Source: DAOUEX01 sp034430235 | GTDB taxonomy: Bacteria > Chloroflexota > Anaerolineae > UBA2200 | Assembly: GCA_964478075.1 (NCBI GenBank) | Contig: CAYZGO010000004.1 | Location: 91,659 to 155,658, forward strand | Reading direction: 5' to 3' | DNA: 64,000 nt | In this document: positions 1 through 7,371 of the stretch, one piece after another | Layout of the letters: every line of letters starts with the position of its first letter | Numbering within the stretch: the stretch's first letter is position 1 | Program-made: the position numbers and the translations under genes | Notes under the pieces: generated by a model | What the model saw: only the letters and a program-made list of their open reading frames with translations | What the model was told of the DNA's origin: nothing | The model's database searches: none

Positions 1-1478
1 CGCACCGAGTGCTGCTGGATCAAATACCCGTCACCAGGATCCTCGTACTCACTGGCCTTGGGAATGGGCGTTCGAATGGTGATGAACTTGAACTTGCTGA
101 GATCTCGCGGCGGCGGCCAGAACTCTGTGTCAATTAGCCCATCCCCGTCCTGGTCAATCGAGCACGTTACGCCGCCGTCACCCAACCGAATATCCGCGCC
201 GTCCTCTGTCTTGATGGCGACGACGTTGTATTCGTGACCATCCACGTAAAAGCGCTTCAGGAACCACGGATCACCCGGGCACCGGTCTTGCTGGTTGGGC
301 GCGTATTCCATGCCGCTCCAGGCAGCACCAAGTGCGCGTCCCACCATCAAAAATGCGCTTGGCTCGTCGGGATCAATGTGGTCTAGGTACGCGAAGAAAG
401 GACCTGTGGGAAACTGGCACATGTTGGTGCCTGGCCCGCCATTGGCCACGGCCACGATTTGCTTAACAGGGCCATCGCTCCCCGCAAGGAGCATGTCGCC
501 GACAGAGATAGTCTTAGCGCCCAGGCTATGTGGTGTCAAGTCGCCAGTATACCAGACTTTGAGAGACACGCTGTTGCTGTCACCGTACACTTGTTGGAGG
601 ACGATCCTATGATCCAGAAACTGCAGGGCCCCGTCCAGGCCCAGCTCCATGGTATCCAAGCGAAGAATGGCCAGTTCGTTGCCATTCAGTTGCGCACCAT
701 CGAGGTCCAGCGGGTCAATATAGCCATTCCCGTCAAAGTCGGCAGCGATAAGCGTTTTCTCGAACAGCGTCAATTCGCTCTCTACGTGGACGATGTCTGG
801 AACGTCATCAAAGTTGCCGTCCAGGCTGGTCAGGCCGTAGCCGTAGGGATCAGATAGATCGCCCTGCCGCATACCCACAGGGAAGACAAAACTCGTCTCG
901 CCTACCCGCCCAGCCACGGGGCGCGGCTCATCGGCCAGCGGATAGGGCTGCAGCAGCATGTAAGTGAACTCTTCCATCACCGCTGGGTACCACTCATCGT
1001 GCAGGGTATCCGTGTACGGCACCTGCGCCTGGGGATGGATGTCCAGCTCACCACTGGCGTTGAGATCCTTGTCCCAGTGCCACGGCTGGTACCACATGCG
1101 GAAGCACACCTTTTCGGACGCGTCAACGCCGCCTGCCTTGATCCGGTGGTAGAGGTCATGATAGTAGTTCTCGTCGAAGGTCCTGTTATAGTGCATCCAC
1201 AGCGGGTTCCAGGTTACGGAGTCTTTAGGGGCTTGTTCGAGCTGGGGGTTAAAGATGGGCTCAGAGGCAGTGTATGGCGGATCTTCAGGGCACAACCCAG
1301 TGCAAGGATCCACAGCATCTGGGTCCCCCGCTTGGCCCACGATCCGAGCAGAAATGCGCGCCTCTGCCACCGATCCGGCCAAAGCAAAGGTGTCTGCCTC
1401 TGTCGCCAATGCAACTACTGCACCCAACAACAGTGTGGTGACAATCAACGCAACTATGACTCTGAGTGCCCTGGGCAT
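1..1478 (-). CDS. Exported protein with EF-hand-like calcium motifs (3' end outside window)
   Basis: An open frame runs without a stop from the ATG at 1478 to the left edge, giving about 492 codons of an incomplete protein. The start has a GGAGGAG ribosome site just upstream. Residues 1-24 form a signal peptide (MPRALRVIV, hydrophobic core, then ALATEA), so the protein is exported. Two EF-hand/dockerin-like loops are visible, DFDGNGYIDPLDLDG and DQDGDGLIDTEF, which normally bind calcium. The chain is rich in Trp, Tyr and Asp and contains a few Cys pairs. I do not recognise a catalytic domain. It may be a secreted or S-layer-associated protein, but that is inference. A near-consensus promoter lies upstream at 1543-1571. 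Confidence 0.8.
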   Translation of the reverse strand, partial: MPRALRVIVALIVTTLLLGAVVALATEADTFALAGSVAEARISARIVGQAGDPDAVDPCTGLCPEDPPYTASEPIFNPQLEQAPKDSVTWNPLWMHYNRTFDENYYHDLYHRIKAGGVDASEKVCFRMWYQPWHWDKDLNASGELDIHPQAQVPYTDTLHDEWYPAVMEEFTYMLLQPYPLADEPRPVAGRVGETSFVFPVGMRQGDLSDPYGYGLTSLDGNFDDVPDIVHVESELTLFEKTLIAADFDGNGYIDPLDLDGAQLNGNELAILRLDTMELGLDGALQFLDHRIVLQQVYGDSNSVSLKVWYTGDLTPHSLGAKTISVGDMLLAGSDGPVKQIVAVANGGPGTNMCQFPTGPFFAYLDHIDPDEPSAFLMVGRALGAAWSGMEYAPNQQDRCPGDPWFLKRFYVDGHEYNVVAIKTEDGADIRLGDGGVTCSIDQDGDGLIDTEFWPPPRDLSKFKFITIRTPIPKASEYEDPGDGYLIQQHSV

Positions 1479-1542
1479 TTCATCTCCTCCCTTGTGCAAA
1501 GCGACGTGATACGTAGCACTGGCTCACAGGTTTACTAACATT

Positions 1543-1571
1543 ATCTTACCACGAAAGTGCCAGATTGTCAA
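1543..1571 (-). promoter_or_regulatory. Sigma-70 type promoter for the exported EF-hand protein
   Basis: Read on the minus strand, TTGACA (1566-1571) is followed by exactly 17 bases and TAAGAT (1543-1548). The -35 is perfect. The expected transcript start is near 1536, leaving a leader of about 58 bases before the ATG at 1478. Confidence 0.65.
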
Positions 1572-1687
1572 CGTAAGCTAATCTGAGACTTACCTGCAAG
1601 TTTACCAAGGATTCGGTCACCGGCGGTGGCAGACACGACGGGGTTTCAACCTAAGCCGGCGCTGTAGGTCAGATTGGGAGCAAACAG

Positions 1688-1785
1688 ACTCTCCCGTAGG
1701 TTACCAACAACGGTTTCGCTTTCTTGGGATACCTCGAGCGTCACGGAAGGGCACTCAACACGTTATCAGAAACTACGGGAGGGCT
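1688..1785 (+). repeat. Stem-bounded dispersed element, copy A
   Basis: A unit of about 100 bases is bounded by inverted arms CTCCCGTAG (1691-1699) and CTACGGGAG (1773-1781). It shares most of its interior with 31390-31484, including GTTACCAACAACG after the left arm and GGGCACTCA and ATCAGAA before the right arm. One stem pair differs between the copies with compensation (T-A here, G-C there), which suggests that a folded structure or matched ends were kept. A promoter follows 35 bases downstream. Confidence 0.6.
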
Positions 1786-1819
1786 CGCTCCAGAAACTTG
1801 CCCCCAACCCAGTGTCCAG

Positions 1820-1848
1820 TTGTCAAGGACGGCGAATGCACGTATAAT
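1820..1848 (+). promoter_or_regulatory. Promoter of the Nudix gene, giving a very short leader
   Basis: TTGTCA (1820-1825), 17 bases, and a perfect TATAAT (1843-1848). The predicted start is near 1855, only about 6 bases before the ATG at 1862. No Shine-Dalgarno sequence fits in that leader, so the mRNA is likely leaderless or nearly so. Confidence 0.7.
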
Positions 1849-1861
1849 CTCACCGTAATTC

Positions 1862-2476
1862 ATGACGCAAGGGGATAGCAGCAGATACGCTTGTCCCCGG
1901 GAGGTCAAGAACACATTGAACCCACTTGAAATCAGGCCCTGGGAAGTTCTCGAATCCTCGATTGTCTTCTCCAACCGCTGGCTGCGCGTGCGCAAGGACG
2001 TCTGCCACACCAACCGGGGCAACGTCACTGACTATTATCTCGTGGAACGCTCCGACTATGTGCTGATCGTGGCGCTCACGCCAGAATCGGAAGTGCTGGT
2101 GACGCGCCAGTACAAGCACGGCGCCAGGCAGGTGGTGCGCGAGCTACCGGCGGGCTACGTCGAAGACGGTGAGGACCCGCTGCAATGCGCACACCGTGAA
2201 TTGCGCGAGGAGACCGGCTACGAAGCCGCCAGGATGGAGCAACTGGCCGTGCTGTTCGCCTCGCCTAGTGCGTCGCGGCACCGCGGGCACCTGTTCCTGG
2301 CTACCGGGCTGCGCCGTGCCGGCGAACAACGTTTGGACACCAACGAGAAGATCGTGGTAGAGAAGATGGATTTTGCCGCAGCAGTGCAGGCCGCCGCACA
2401 CAATCAGGTGTTCGAGGGCCTCAGCAGCACCGCGGCGCTGCTCATGGCCTGGCAGCGGCTGCACGGTGCAGACTGA
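1862..2476 (+). CDS. Nudix hydrolase, ADP-ribose pyrophosphatase-like
   Basis: The 204-residue protein has a complete Nudix box at residues 98-120: G98, E104, then R112-E113-L-R115-E116-E117-T-G119. The glutamates bind the metal that activates hydrolysis of a nucleoside diphosphate linked to another group. The N-terminal strand region with YYLVERSDYVLIVAL and the motif LPAGYVEDGE after VTRQYKHG are typical of the ADP-ribose pyrophosphatase branch (NudF/NUDT5). The substrate is inferred from that resemblance only. The gene starts almost at its transcription start and lies just downstream of a stem-bounded repeat. Confidence 0.9.
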   Translation: MTQGDSSRYACPREVKNTLNPLEIRPWEVLESSIVFSNRWLRVRKDVCHTNRGNVTDYYLVERSDYVLIVALTPESEVLVTRQYKHGARQVVRELPAGYVEDGEDPLQCAHRELREETGYEAARMEQLAVLFASPSASRHRGHLFLATGLRRAGEQRLDTNEKIVVEKMDFAAAVQAAAHNQVFEGLSSTAALLMAWQRLHGAD

Positions 2477-2485
2477 CCCGACATC

Positions 2486-2513
2486 GTAGAGACGTAGCAT
2501 GCTACGTCTCTAC
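2486..2513. repeat. 28-base perfect palindrome, copy 1
   Basis: The half-site GTAGAGACGTAGCA is followed directly by its exact reverse complement, with GCATGC at the centre. An identical copy is at 40412-40439. It lies between the Nudix gene and the DUF3786 gene. It creates a spurious upstream ATG for the latter. Confidence 0.85.
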
Positions 2514-2552
2514 CGCTGCACCGCCGCCAAGACCAGGCCTCTAGGAGGAACA

Positions 2553-3179
2553 ATGGCTCGCTCAAGAGAAGAAGCTCACTTACCTGCTCTATACAAGGCT
2601 TACCAGGACATGCAGAAGCTCGACCCTTACAAGGTCGCTTTCACGGCAGCCTGTGACTTTCGTCCGGATGAAGAAGGGGGGCGCTTTCTGATCCGTTTCT
2701 TTGGTGTAGACTATGTGGTCACCTTCCCGCGCATCTCGGTACGCAGTGCCAGCGGTCAGGAACCGGACGTTGCCACACGCTTGATCATCCTGCACTACCT
2801 CATCCATGCTGACGGCACGCCGCCCGCCGACCGCTGGATCGCCTTCCGCGAGCTGCCAAACGGCCTGGTCTACGACCAGGCTTTTCGGAAGCGTTCCAGC
2901 CTGCGCTTGGTACGCGCGTATGGCGCCGATCCGAAAGGCTTCGCCGCAGCAGCGGAGGCTTTGGGCGGGGAGCGACTCACCTTTGGCGACGCCTCCTACA
3001 TGTTCCGCTTGCTGCCGCGCATGCCCATGGCCGTGATCCTGCACCTTGGCGATGAAGAGTTTGGCCCGGCAGTGAACGTGCTCTTTGACGGTGCTGCAGG
3101 CCACTATCTGCCCGCCGAAGACCTGGCCGTGCTCGGCGGCATCTTGACCAGCAGGTTGATCAAAGCAGGGAACGTGTAG
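2553..3179 (+). CDS. DUF3786 family protein
   Basis: The 208-residue soluble protein matches the DUF3786 pattern as I know it: an FxVDY-V--P segment (here RFFGVDYVVTFP), LIILHYLIHADGTPP and WIAFRELPNGLVYDQAF in the middle, and LPRMPMAVILHLGDEEFGP near the C-terminus, ending with a di-domain LL-type tail. The function of this family is unknown; in other genomes it often occurs with corrinoid or Fe-S proteins. I placed the start at ATG 2553 because AGGAGGAA sits at the right distance. An in-frame ATG at 2499 lies inside the 28-base palindrome and is unlikely to be used. Confidence 0.8.
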   Translation: MARSREEAHLPALYKAYQDMQKLDPYKVAFTAACDFRPDEEGGRFLIRFFGVDYVVTFPRISVRSASGQEPDVATRLIILHYLIHADGTPPADRWIAFRELPNGLVYDQAFRKRSSLRLVRAYGADPKGFAAAAEALGGERLTFGDASYMFRLLPRMPMAVILHLGDEEFGPAVNVLFDGAAGHYLPAEDLAVLGGILTSRLIKAGNV

Positions 3180-3403
3180 GTTCATAACAGAGAGACACCC
3201 TTAATCCAGAACGTGAATCTTGGTTTCATCTTTGTCCTGTGCAATTTCCGCGACTCCATGTTTGGACGTGCACTTTGCTCGGGCAACTCTGGTTCAGGTG
3301 GAAAGCCATCGCCACCAAGATTAGCAACTTTCAGGCTCGTATCTTCTTTTCGCTCGTCTGTTTCTTGATAGCGACGCCGTTCGGGCTGGCGGTCCGAACT
3401 GCA

Positions 3404-4642
3404 TCACTTCCGCCGCCACAGAGCGCTGACGCGACCCAGCAGCGCATTGCCGCAACTAATCACTGCGCCAAGTGCAACCAAGCCAGTGGCCGGCAGCACA
3501 CGCGCCAGTGCCCCACCAATCATCCCCGAGAAGGAGCCGCAGCCTGGTGCGATCATGTTCCAGATGCCAAAGACTCGCCCCAGGACTTCCTGCGGCACCC
3601 GCTCCTGCATCAACGACGCCCCACAAGTGGGAATCAGGTTCCCAATCATGCTGGCGAAAAAGCTCGCTACCAGAGCCGGAGCTAACGCACGAAACAAGGG
3701 ATAGCCGATCAGCGACAGGCCATAACCGAGCCAGCCCAATACTATGAGCCGCTCCTTATGCAAGCTGCGACCCAGGCGCCCCAGCCACAATGCCCCCAGC
3801 AACATGCCTGCGTAGCCTGCTGTCCGTATGTAGCCATACACTTCCGGCCCAGCATGCAGAACATCCTTCACGAAAAGCGGCACTCCCACCATCACCATGC
3901 CATCAGCCAGGACAAAGTACAAAGCGTCGAGCAAGAGAATGCTACGTACTACCGGGTCATGCCAGACATAGGACACACCCTCCAGCAAGTCGCGCCAGGA
4001 CAGGGGCTGCCTCTCCTCCGTCTGAACTGCCTGGGACGGCAATCTCAACGATGACAGCAACAACGCGGAGAGAATCAGTGTCCCGCCATGGATAGCAAAA
4101 GCGTTAGCGAGGCCAAGTGCCTGCACAACAGGCCCGACGAGAGCGGTACCGGCGATCATGGCCAGGCCAACAAGAACCACGTTGGCTGAATTCGCAGTCA
4201 CGATCTCTTCTTTGGGCACAATCTGCGGGAGGATGGAAGAGCGCGCCAGGTAATACAGCAGGCCCGACGCAGAGAGAAGAAAAGCTATCAGCAGTGCGTG
4301 CCATCCGGCCAGGACGCCCACGGCGGAAAGGATGGGCACAGCCACAGTGAGCAAGGCCGCCAACATATTGACAGCTATCATCAGGCGGCGCCGGTCGAGT
4401 CGGTCCACCAGCGTTCCAGAGGGCACCGCAAGAAGCAAAAAGGGCAGATACCTGGCTGTCGTCGCCCAACCTACTGCGCTTTTGGATCCCGTGACGTCCA
4501 GCATCAGCCATGGCAGGATAGTTATATACAAGCTTTGGCCGACCCACATCAAGACCGCGCTGCCCAGCAACGTACGGTATGCAGGATTGCATGCCAGTGC
4601 ACGATATCCACTGGGGGAGACGGCAGGGGATTGTCCCTCCAT
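3404..4642 (-). CDS. MFS transporter, EntS-like
   Basis: This 412-residue polytopic protein has about 12 hydrophobic helices in two halves of six, with the MFS loop 2-3 motif GTLVDRLDRRRLM after helix 2. The long central loop SLRLPSQAVQTEERQPLSWRDLLEG and the sequence EGVSYVWHDPVVRSILLLDAL are typical of the EntS/MFS-3 branch of exporters. The substrate cannot be read from the sequence. The start lies 10 bases after the stop of the NapH-like gene, and its ribosome site TAGGTGA overlaps that stop. It is therefore the last gene of a four-gene leftward operon. Confidence 0.85.
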   Translation of the reverse strand: MEGQSPAVSPSGYRALACNPAYRTLLGSAVLMWVGQSLYITILPWLMLDVTGSKSAVGWATTARYLPFLLLAVPSGTLVDRLDRRRLMIAVNMLAALLTVAVPILSAVGVLAGWHALLIAFLLSASGLLYYLARSSILPQIVPKEEIVTANSANVVLVGLAMIAGTALVGPVVQALGLANAFAIHGGTLILSALLLSSLRLPSQAVQTEERQPLSWRDLLEGVSYVWHDPVVRSILLLDALYFVLADGMVMVGVPLFVKDVLHAGPEVYGYIRTAGYAGMLLGALWLGRLGRSLHKERLIVLGWLGYGLSLIGYPLFRALAPALVASFFASMIGNLIPTCGASLMQERVPQEVLGRVFGIWNMIAPGCGSFSGMIGGALARVLPATGLVALGAVISCGNALLGRVSALWRRK

Positions 4643-4652
4643 CGCGTGTCAC

Positions 4653-5453
4653 CTACTCCCCAACCAGACGAATGGACCCAGTTGGACAGACTCTGATGCA
4701 TTCCATGCAGCGGATGCAACGCGTGGAATCAGGGTTCTCGTAGACACAGATATCCACCGGACACACCCGCCGGCACTCATCACAGCGCGTACAAGTCGCC
4801 TCGTCCACGGCCAGACGCAGCGTGCTCAGTCGGTTGAAAGGTGACCAGATGGCACCCAAAGGACAGACGAAGCGACAGAATGGGCGCTTGCTGCTCATCA
4901 TCCAGATGACAAAGCCCGAGAGGATTGCCACCTTGACCACGAACAGCCACCCGGCCTGTGCACGCAAATCTGAATATATCAGAAGCAGCGGTATACCTGC
5001 CTCCACGGTGCCCACGGGACAGAGCTTGCAGAACCAGGGCTCGAGCGTCAGGAAGGGGACCAGGCCAACCAGTACGATCAGAAACGCATAACGAAGCCAG
5101 CCAGCACGCTCCGAGACGTGCCATCTCGGCCAGCGAAACCTGCGCCCAAGGCCATATACCAGCTCTTGCAGCCACCCAAATGGGCAAAGCCAGCCACAGG
5201 CCAGGCGTCCGGCCAGAGCCCCGATAAGGCACAGCACGCCCAACGTGTAGAAAGGGATTTGGTGTATCGCGGCAAAGTGCTGCAGTGTGCCAATAGGGCA
5301 AGCAAAGATAGCTCCGGGACAGGCATAGCAGTTCATCCCCAGGCAGGGAATTGCCTTCAAAGCCTGCAAGACAAACGAGTTCATCATCAGAAACGAGACT
5401 GCCTGTACCCAGCGCCTCTTGGTGTTGAGCAGCAAAGAGACAAGACGGGACAC
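4653..5453 (-). CDS. NapH-like membrane iron-sulfur protein
   Basis: The 266-residue protein has about five membrane helices. The conserved cysteine motifs of the NapH/NosR/CcoG group occur in order: CYACPGAIFACPIG, GWLCPFGWLQ, CKLCPVG and CRFVCPLGAIW. Two bacterial ferredoxin motifs follow at the C-terminus (CTRCDECRRVCP and CIRCMECIRVCP), each able to hold a 4Fe-4S cluster. It is probably an electron carrier between the membrane and a partner. I chose the GTG at 5453, which follows GGAG by eight bases; a longer frame to 5585 would overlap the upstream mini-gene. The upstream partner is the CLSCIGIQ mini-protein, and the same pairing is seen in Firmicutes. Confidence 0.85.
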   Translation of the reverse strand: MSRLVSLLLNTKRRWVQAVSFLMMNSFVLQALKAIPCLGMNCYACPGAIFACPIGTLQHFAAIHQIPFYTLGVLCLIGALAGRLACGWLCPFGWLQELVYGLGRRFRWPRWHVSERAGWLRYAFLIVLVGLVPFLTLEPWFCKLCPVGTVEAGIPLLLIYSDLRAQAGWLFVVKVAILSGFVIWMMSSKRPFCRFVCPLGAIWSPFNRLSTLRLAVDEATCTRCDECRRVCPVDICVYENPDSTRCIRCMECIRVCPTGSIRLVGE

Positions 5454-5484
5454 GTTCGTTGCTCCAATCACATCCTGGGCATTC

Positions 5485-5670
5485 CTACTGAATGCCGATG
5501 CAGGACAGGCAAAGCAGGGTTGCGTTGACCCAGGTGATGAACGCCTGCCCCAGAACAACGCCCAGCACGATTGCAAGCAGCGCAACCACCATCAGGATGC
5601 GGTTCGTAAGCATCCGTGACCTTGAACCTGCTGCGGTATCTGACCTGGCTGAAGTCTGTTCTGTGGTCAT
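5485..5670 (-). CDS. CD1871A-type CXXC mini membrane protein
   Basis: The 61-residue protein has a polar N-terminus, one membrane helix (about residues 25-45) and the C-terminal sequence LLCLSCIGIQ. The ending CLxCIGI is the hallmark of the CD1871A family of very small CXXC proteins. The cysteine pair could be redox-active or bind a metal; this is not shown. The start has AGGTG four bases upstream. The gene lies 32 bases after the repeat-containing membrane protein and 31 bases before the NapH-like gene, all in one direction, so the two cysteine proteins are likely made together and may be partners. Confidence 0.75.
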   Translation of the reverse strand: MTTEQTSARSDTAAGSRSRMLTNRILMVVALLAIVLGVVLGQAFITWVNATLLCLSCIGIQ

Positions 5671-5702
5671 GGCACCTCTGTCTGGGCCTTCATTTAGTCT
5701 GG

Positions 5703-6488
5703 CTAAGCTCGGCGCAGCACTGCGCGCAGGATTATGAACACACCGAGACCGATCAGCGACGCTGCCCAGATGAGATGCAGCGACGCAGCCAATGGACTCA
5801 CGCCTACGCCAACCACTGCCAGCACTCCCGCTGGGATCAAGGCCCACCAGTTGCGGCGATTGACAATAAAGACAACGAGGAACGCCAGGGCAATGCTCAA
5901 CAGGATGAACATCGCTACCCACTCGCCGCCCACTAGCTCGCCCAGGCTCAACACCACGCCCATGAGAGCCATAATGCCGCCAGCGATGAGAGCCCACCAG
6001 TTGCTCTCGCGATTCATGGCAAAGATAACCAGGAAAGGGACGGCGCTGCCCACAAAGCCCACAAGAAGGAGCACTGCGTCATGCAAACCCAATTCGGCCA
6101 GCACTACGCCGAGCCCCCAGGCACTGATTATGCAGCCCGGGATAAGAGCCCACGATGCCTCGCGGGTGCCCTGTTTGAAAAAGATGTAGAAGAATGGCAG
6201 GGCGCTGCCTGTAAAACCAACCAGCACTACGAGCCACCCTGGAAGCCCGCAAGCCCCAAGTAGCGAGCCCACTCCCCAAGCGAACATGATGCTGCCGGGG
6301 ATGAGCGGCCACCATTCCACAGTGTTGCTGAACCACAGAGACAGAAAGAAAGCAGAACCGGCAAGCAGCACCAGACCACCCCAAAGCGGTCCGGTGAGCG
6401 TGATCTGCCCCAACTGCACGAGGAGCAGGATGATGCCTGCAACGACCAAAAACAATCCCGCAGTTACGCGCCACCAGTTCTTCTTCAT
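5703..6488 (-). CDS. Membrane protein of five internal repeats (LiaF-TM/DUF5668-like)
   Basis: The protein has 261 residues and about ten membrane helices. It consists of about five copies of a helix pair, each opening with a tryptophan signature: NWWRVTAGLFL, EWWPLIPGSIM, ASWALIPGCII, NWWALIAGGIM and NWWALIPAGVL. Each unit spans about 50 residues. Similar WWALIPG units occur in small LiaF-TM/DUF5668 proteins that sense or respond to envelope stress. The function here is unknown. AAAGG sits nine bases before the chosen ATG; another ATG three codons upstream (6497) is possible. It is the first gene of a leftward operon and has its own promoter. Confidence 0.8.
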   Translation of the reverse strand: MKKNWWRVTAGLFLVVAGIILLLVQLGQITLTGPLWGGLVLLAGSAFFLSLWFSNTVEWWPLIPGSIMFAWGVGSLLGACGLPGWLVVLVGFTGSALPFFYIFFKQGTREASWALIPGCIISAWGLGVVLAELGLHDAVLLLVGFVGSAVPFLVIFAMNRESNWWALIAGGIMALMGVVLSLGELVGGEWVAMFILLSIALAFLVVFIVNRRNWWALIPAGVLAVVGVGVSPLAASLHLIWAASLIGLGVFIILRAVLRRA

Positions 6489-6581
6489 TGTCAACATCCT
6501 TTCTGTCTGCTGTCTGGTTTGTGCTACAAGCCTGCAATCGCCGGCTGAGCACGATGCGGCAGCTTTATGCGACCAGACGGG

Positions 6582-6610
6582 ATTATAGCACGTTGCACCC
6601 TATCTGGCAA
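6582..6610 (-). promoter_or_regulatory. Promoter of the membrane/CXXC/NapH/MFS operon
   Basis: On the minus strand, TTGCCA (6605-6610), 17 bases, and a perfect TATAAT (6582-6587). Transcription would start near 6575, leaving a leader of about 85 bases. Confidence 0.65.
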
Positions 6611-6840
6611 TCAGCAGTCTTGGTCGGGGTCTATGTCAGATTTGCGGCAAGTTTGTGGTGGATGAGGTCCCGTAGCTCGCTCTACCACCGCCCAGGCAAC
6701 TCAGCCCACACGAAGAGGATAACCTGAGCACCTTCGTGACCGTGTCAAGGACGCTCAAAGGGGACGATAGTCCCCGTCTCCAGTCAGTACGCTTTGTTGG
6801 CCACGTGCCTGGCGTACGACGCGGAGTAACATCCACCTCG
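6590..6840 (+). repeat. Long dispersed repeat, copy 1 (about 210-250 bases)
   Basis: This stretch matches the reverse complement of about 59345-59590. Strongest shared blocks are CCACCG..CCCAGGCAAC, ATAACCTGAGCACCTTCGTG, CGATAGTCCCCGTCTCCAGT and GCCACGTG.CTGGC.TACGACG. The copies differ at roughly one base in five with small gaps, so they are old. No credible intact gene is present. The operon promoter at 6582-6610 lies at its edge. Confidence 0.6.
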
Positions 6841-7069
6841 ATCTGAGCCAAGTAGCCCTCAGACGTGATGAAGTGACTGATAGAGAAAAGATGCGCGAAC
6901 TAAGTCTTGAGATTATCGAACTGGTAGAACTCGAGTCTGGCGAGGGCAGCGCGGAGCAAGTGCCGACCGAGATCTTTGAGAGCAACCGGGGCCGTGCTAG
7001 TCTCTGCACGACCGATGTCGTCAACCTTGAGGTCGTCGAGGATAGTCGTTTCGCGTGTGTAGCCGGTGA
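6841..7069. other. Unassigned stretch before the palindrome array
   Basis: No gene can be supported here. An open frame on the plus strand starts at 6873 and runs into the 54-base repeats, staying open only because 54 is a multiple of three. It has no ribosome site and I do not treat it as a gene. Confidence 0.4.
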
Positions 7070-7358
7070 GTCGGAATGTCATTCCGACGTACTATGCTGC
7101 GTCGGTCAGAGCTCGCTCCGTAAGTCGGAATGTCATTCCGACGTAGCACGCTCCGTCCGTCGGAGTTCGCCCCGTTGGTCGGAATGTCATTCCGACATAG
7201 CACGCTCCGTCCGTCGCAGCTCGCTCCGTTGGTCAGAATGTCATTCCGACTTAGCACCCTCCGTCCGTCGGAGTTCGCTCCGTTGGTCGGAATGACATTC
7301 CGACATAGCACGCTCCGTCCGTCGGAGTTCGCCCCGTTGGTCGGAATGTCATTCCGAC
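7070..7358. repeat. Six REP-like palindromes with exact 54-base period
   Basis: A 19-base palindrome, GTCGGAATG-T-CATTCCGAC, occurs at 7070, 7124, 7178, 7232, 7286 and 7340, so the period is exactly 54. The fourth copy has one arm change (GTCAGAATG) and the fifth has the centre base inverted (A for T). The spacers hold a second hairpin, CTCCG-TCCGT-CGGAG, with small variations. The array ends 14 bases from the stop codon of the RAYT gene. This is the form expected of REP/BIME repeats beside their transposase. Confidence 0.9.
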
Positions 7359-7371
7359 TTACTACGACGTA

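Noticed and set aside
6873..7295. Open frame of 140 codons on the plus strand with a repeated SECHSD motif
   Set aside because: Its second half is only the translation of the 54-base palindromic repeats, which stay open because the period is a multiple of three. No ribosome site or family likeness.
7021..7311. Minus-strand frame with repeated RNDIPTNGA
   Set aside because: Again a translation of the palindrome array in another frame.
7070..7358. CRISPR array
   Set aside because: The spacers are near-identical, so the repeats are tandem copies, not repeat-spacer units, and no cas genes are present.
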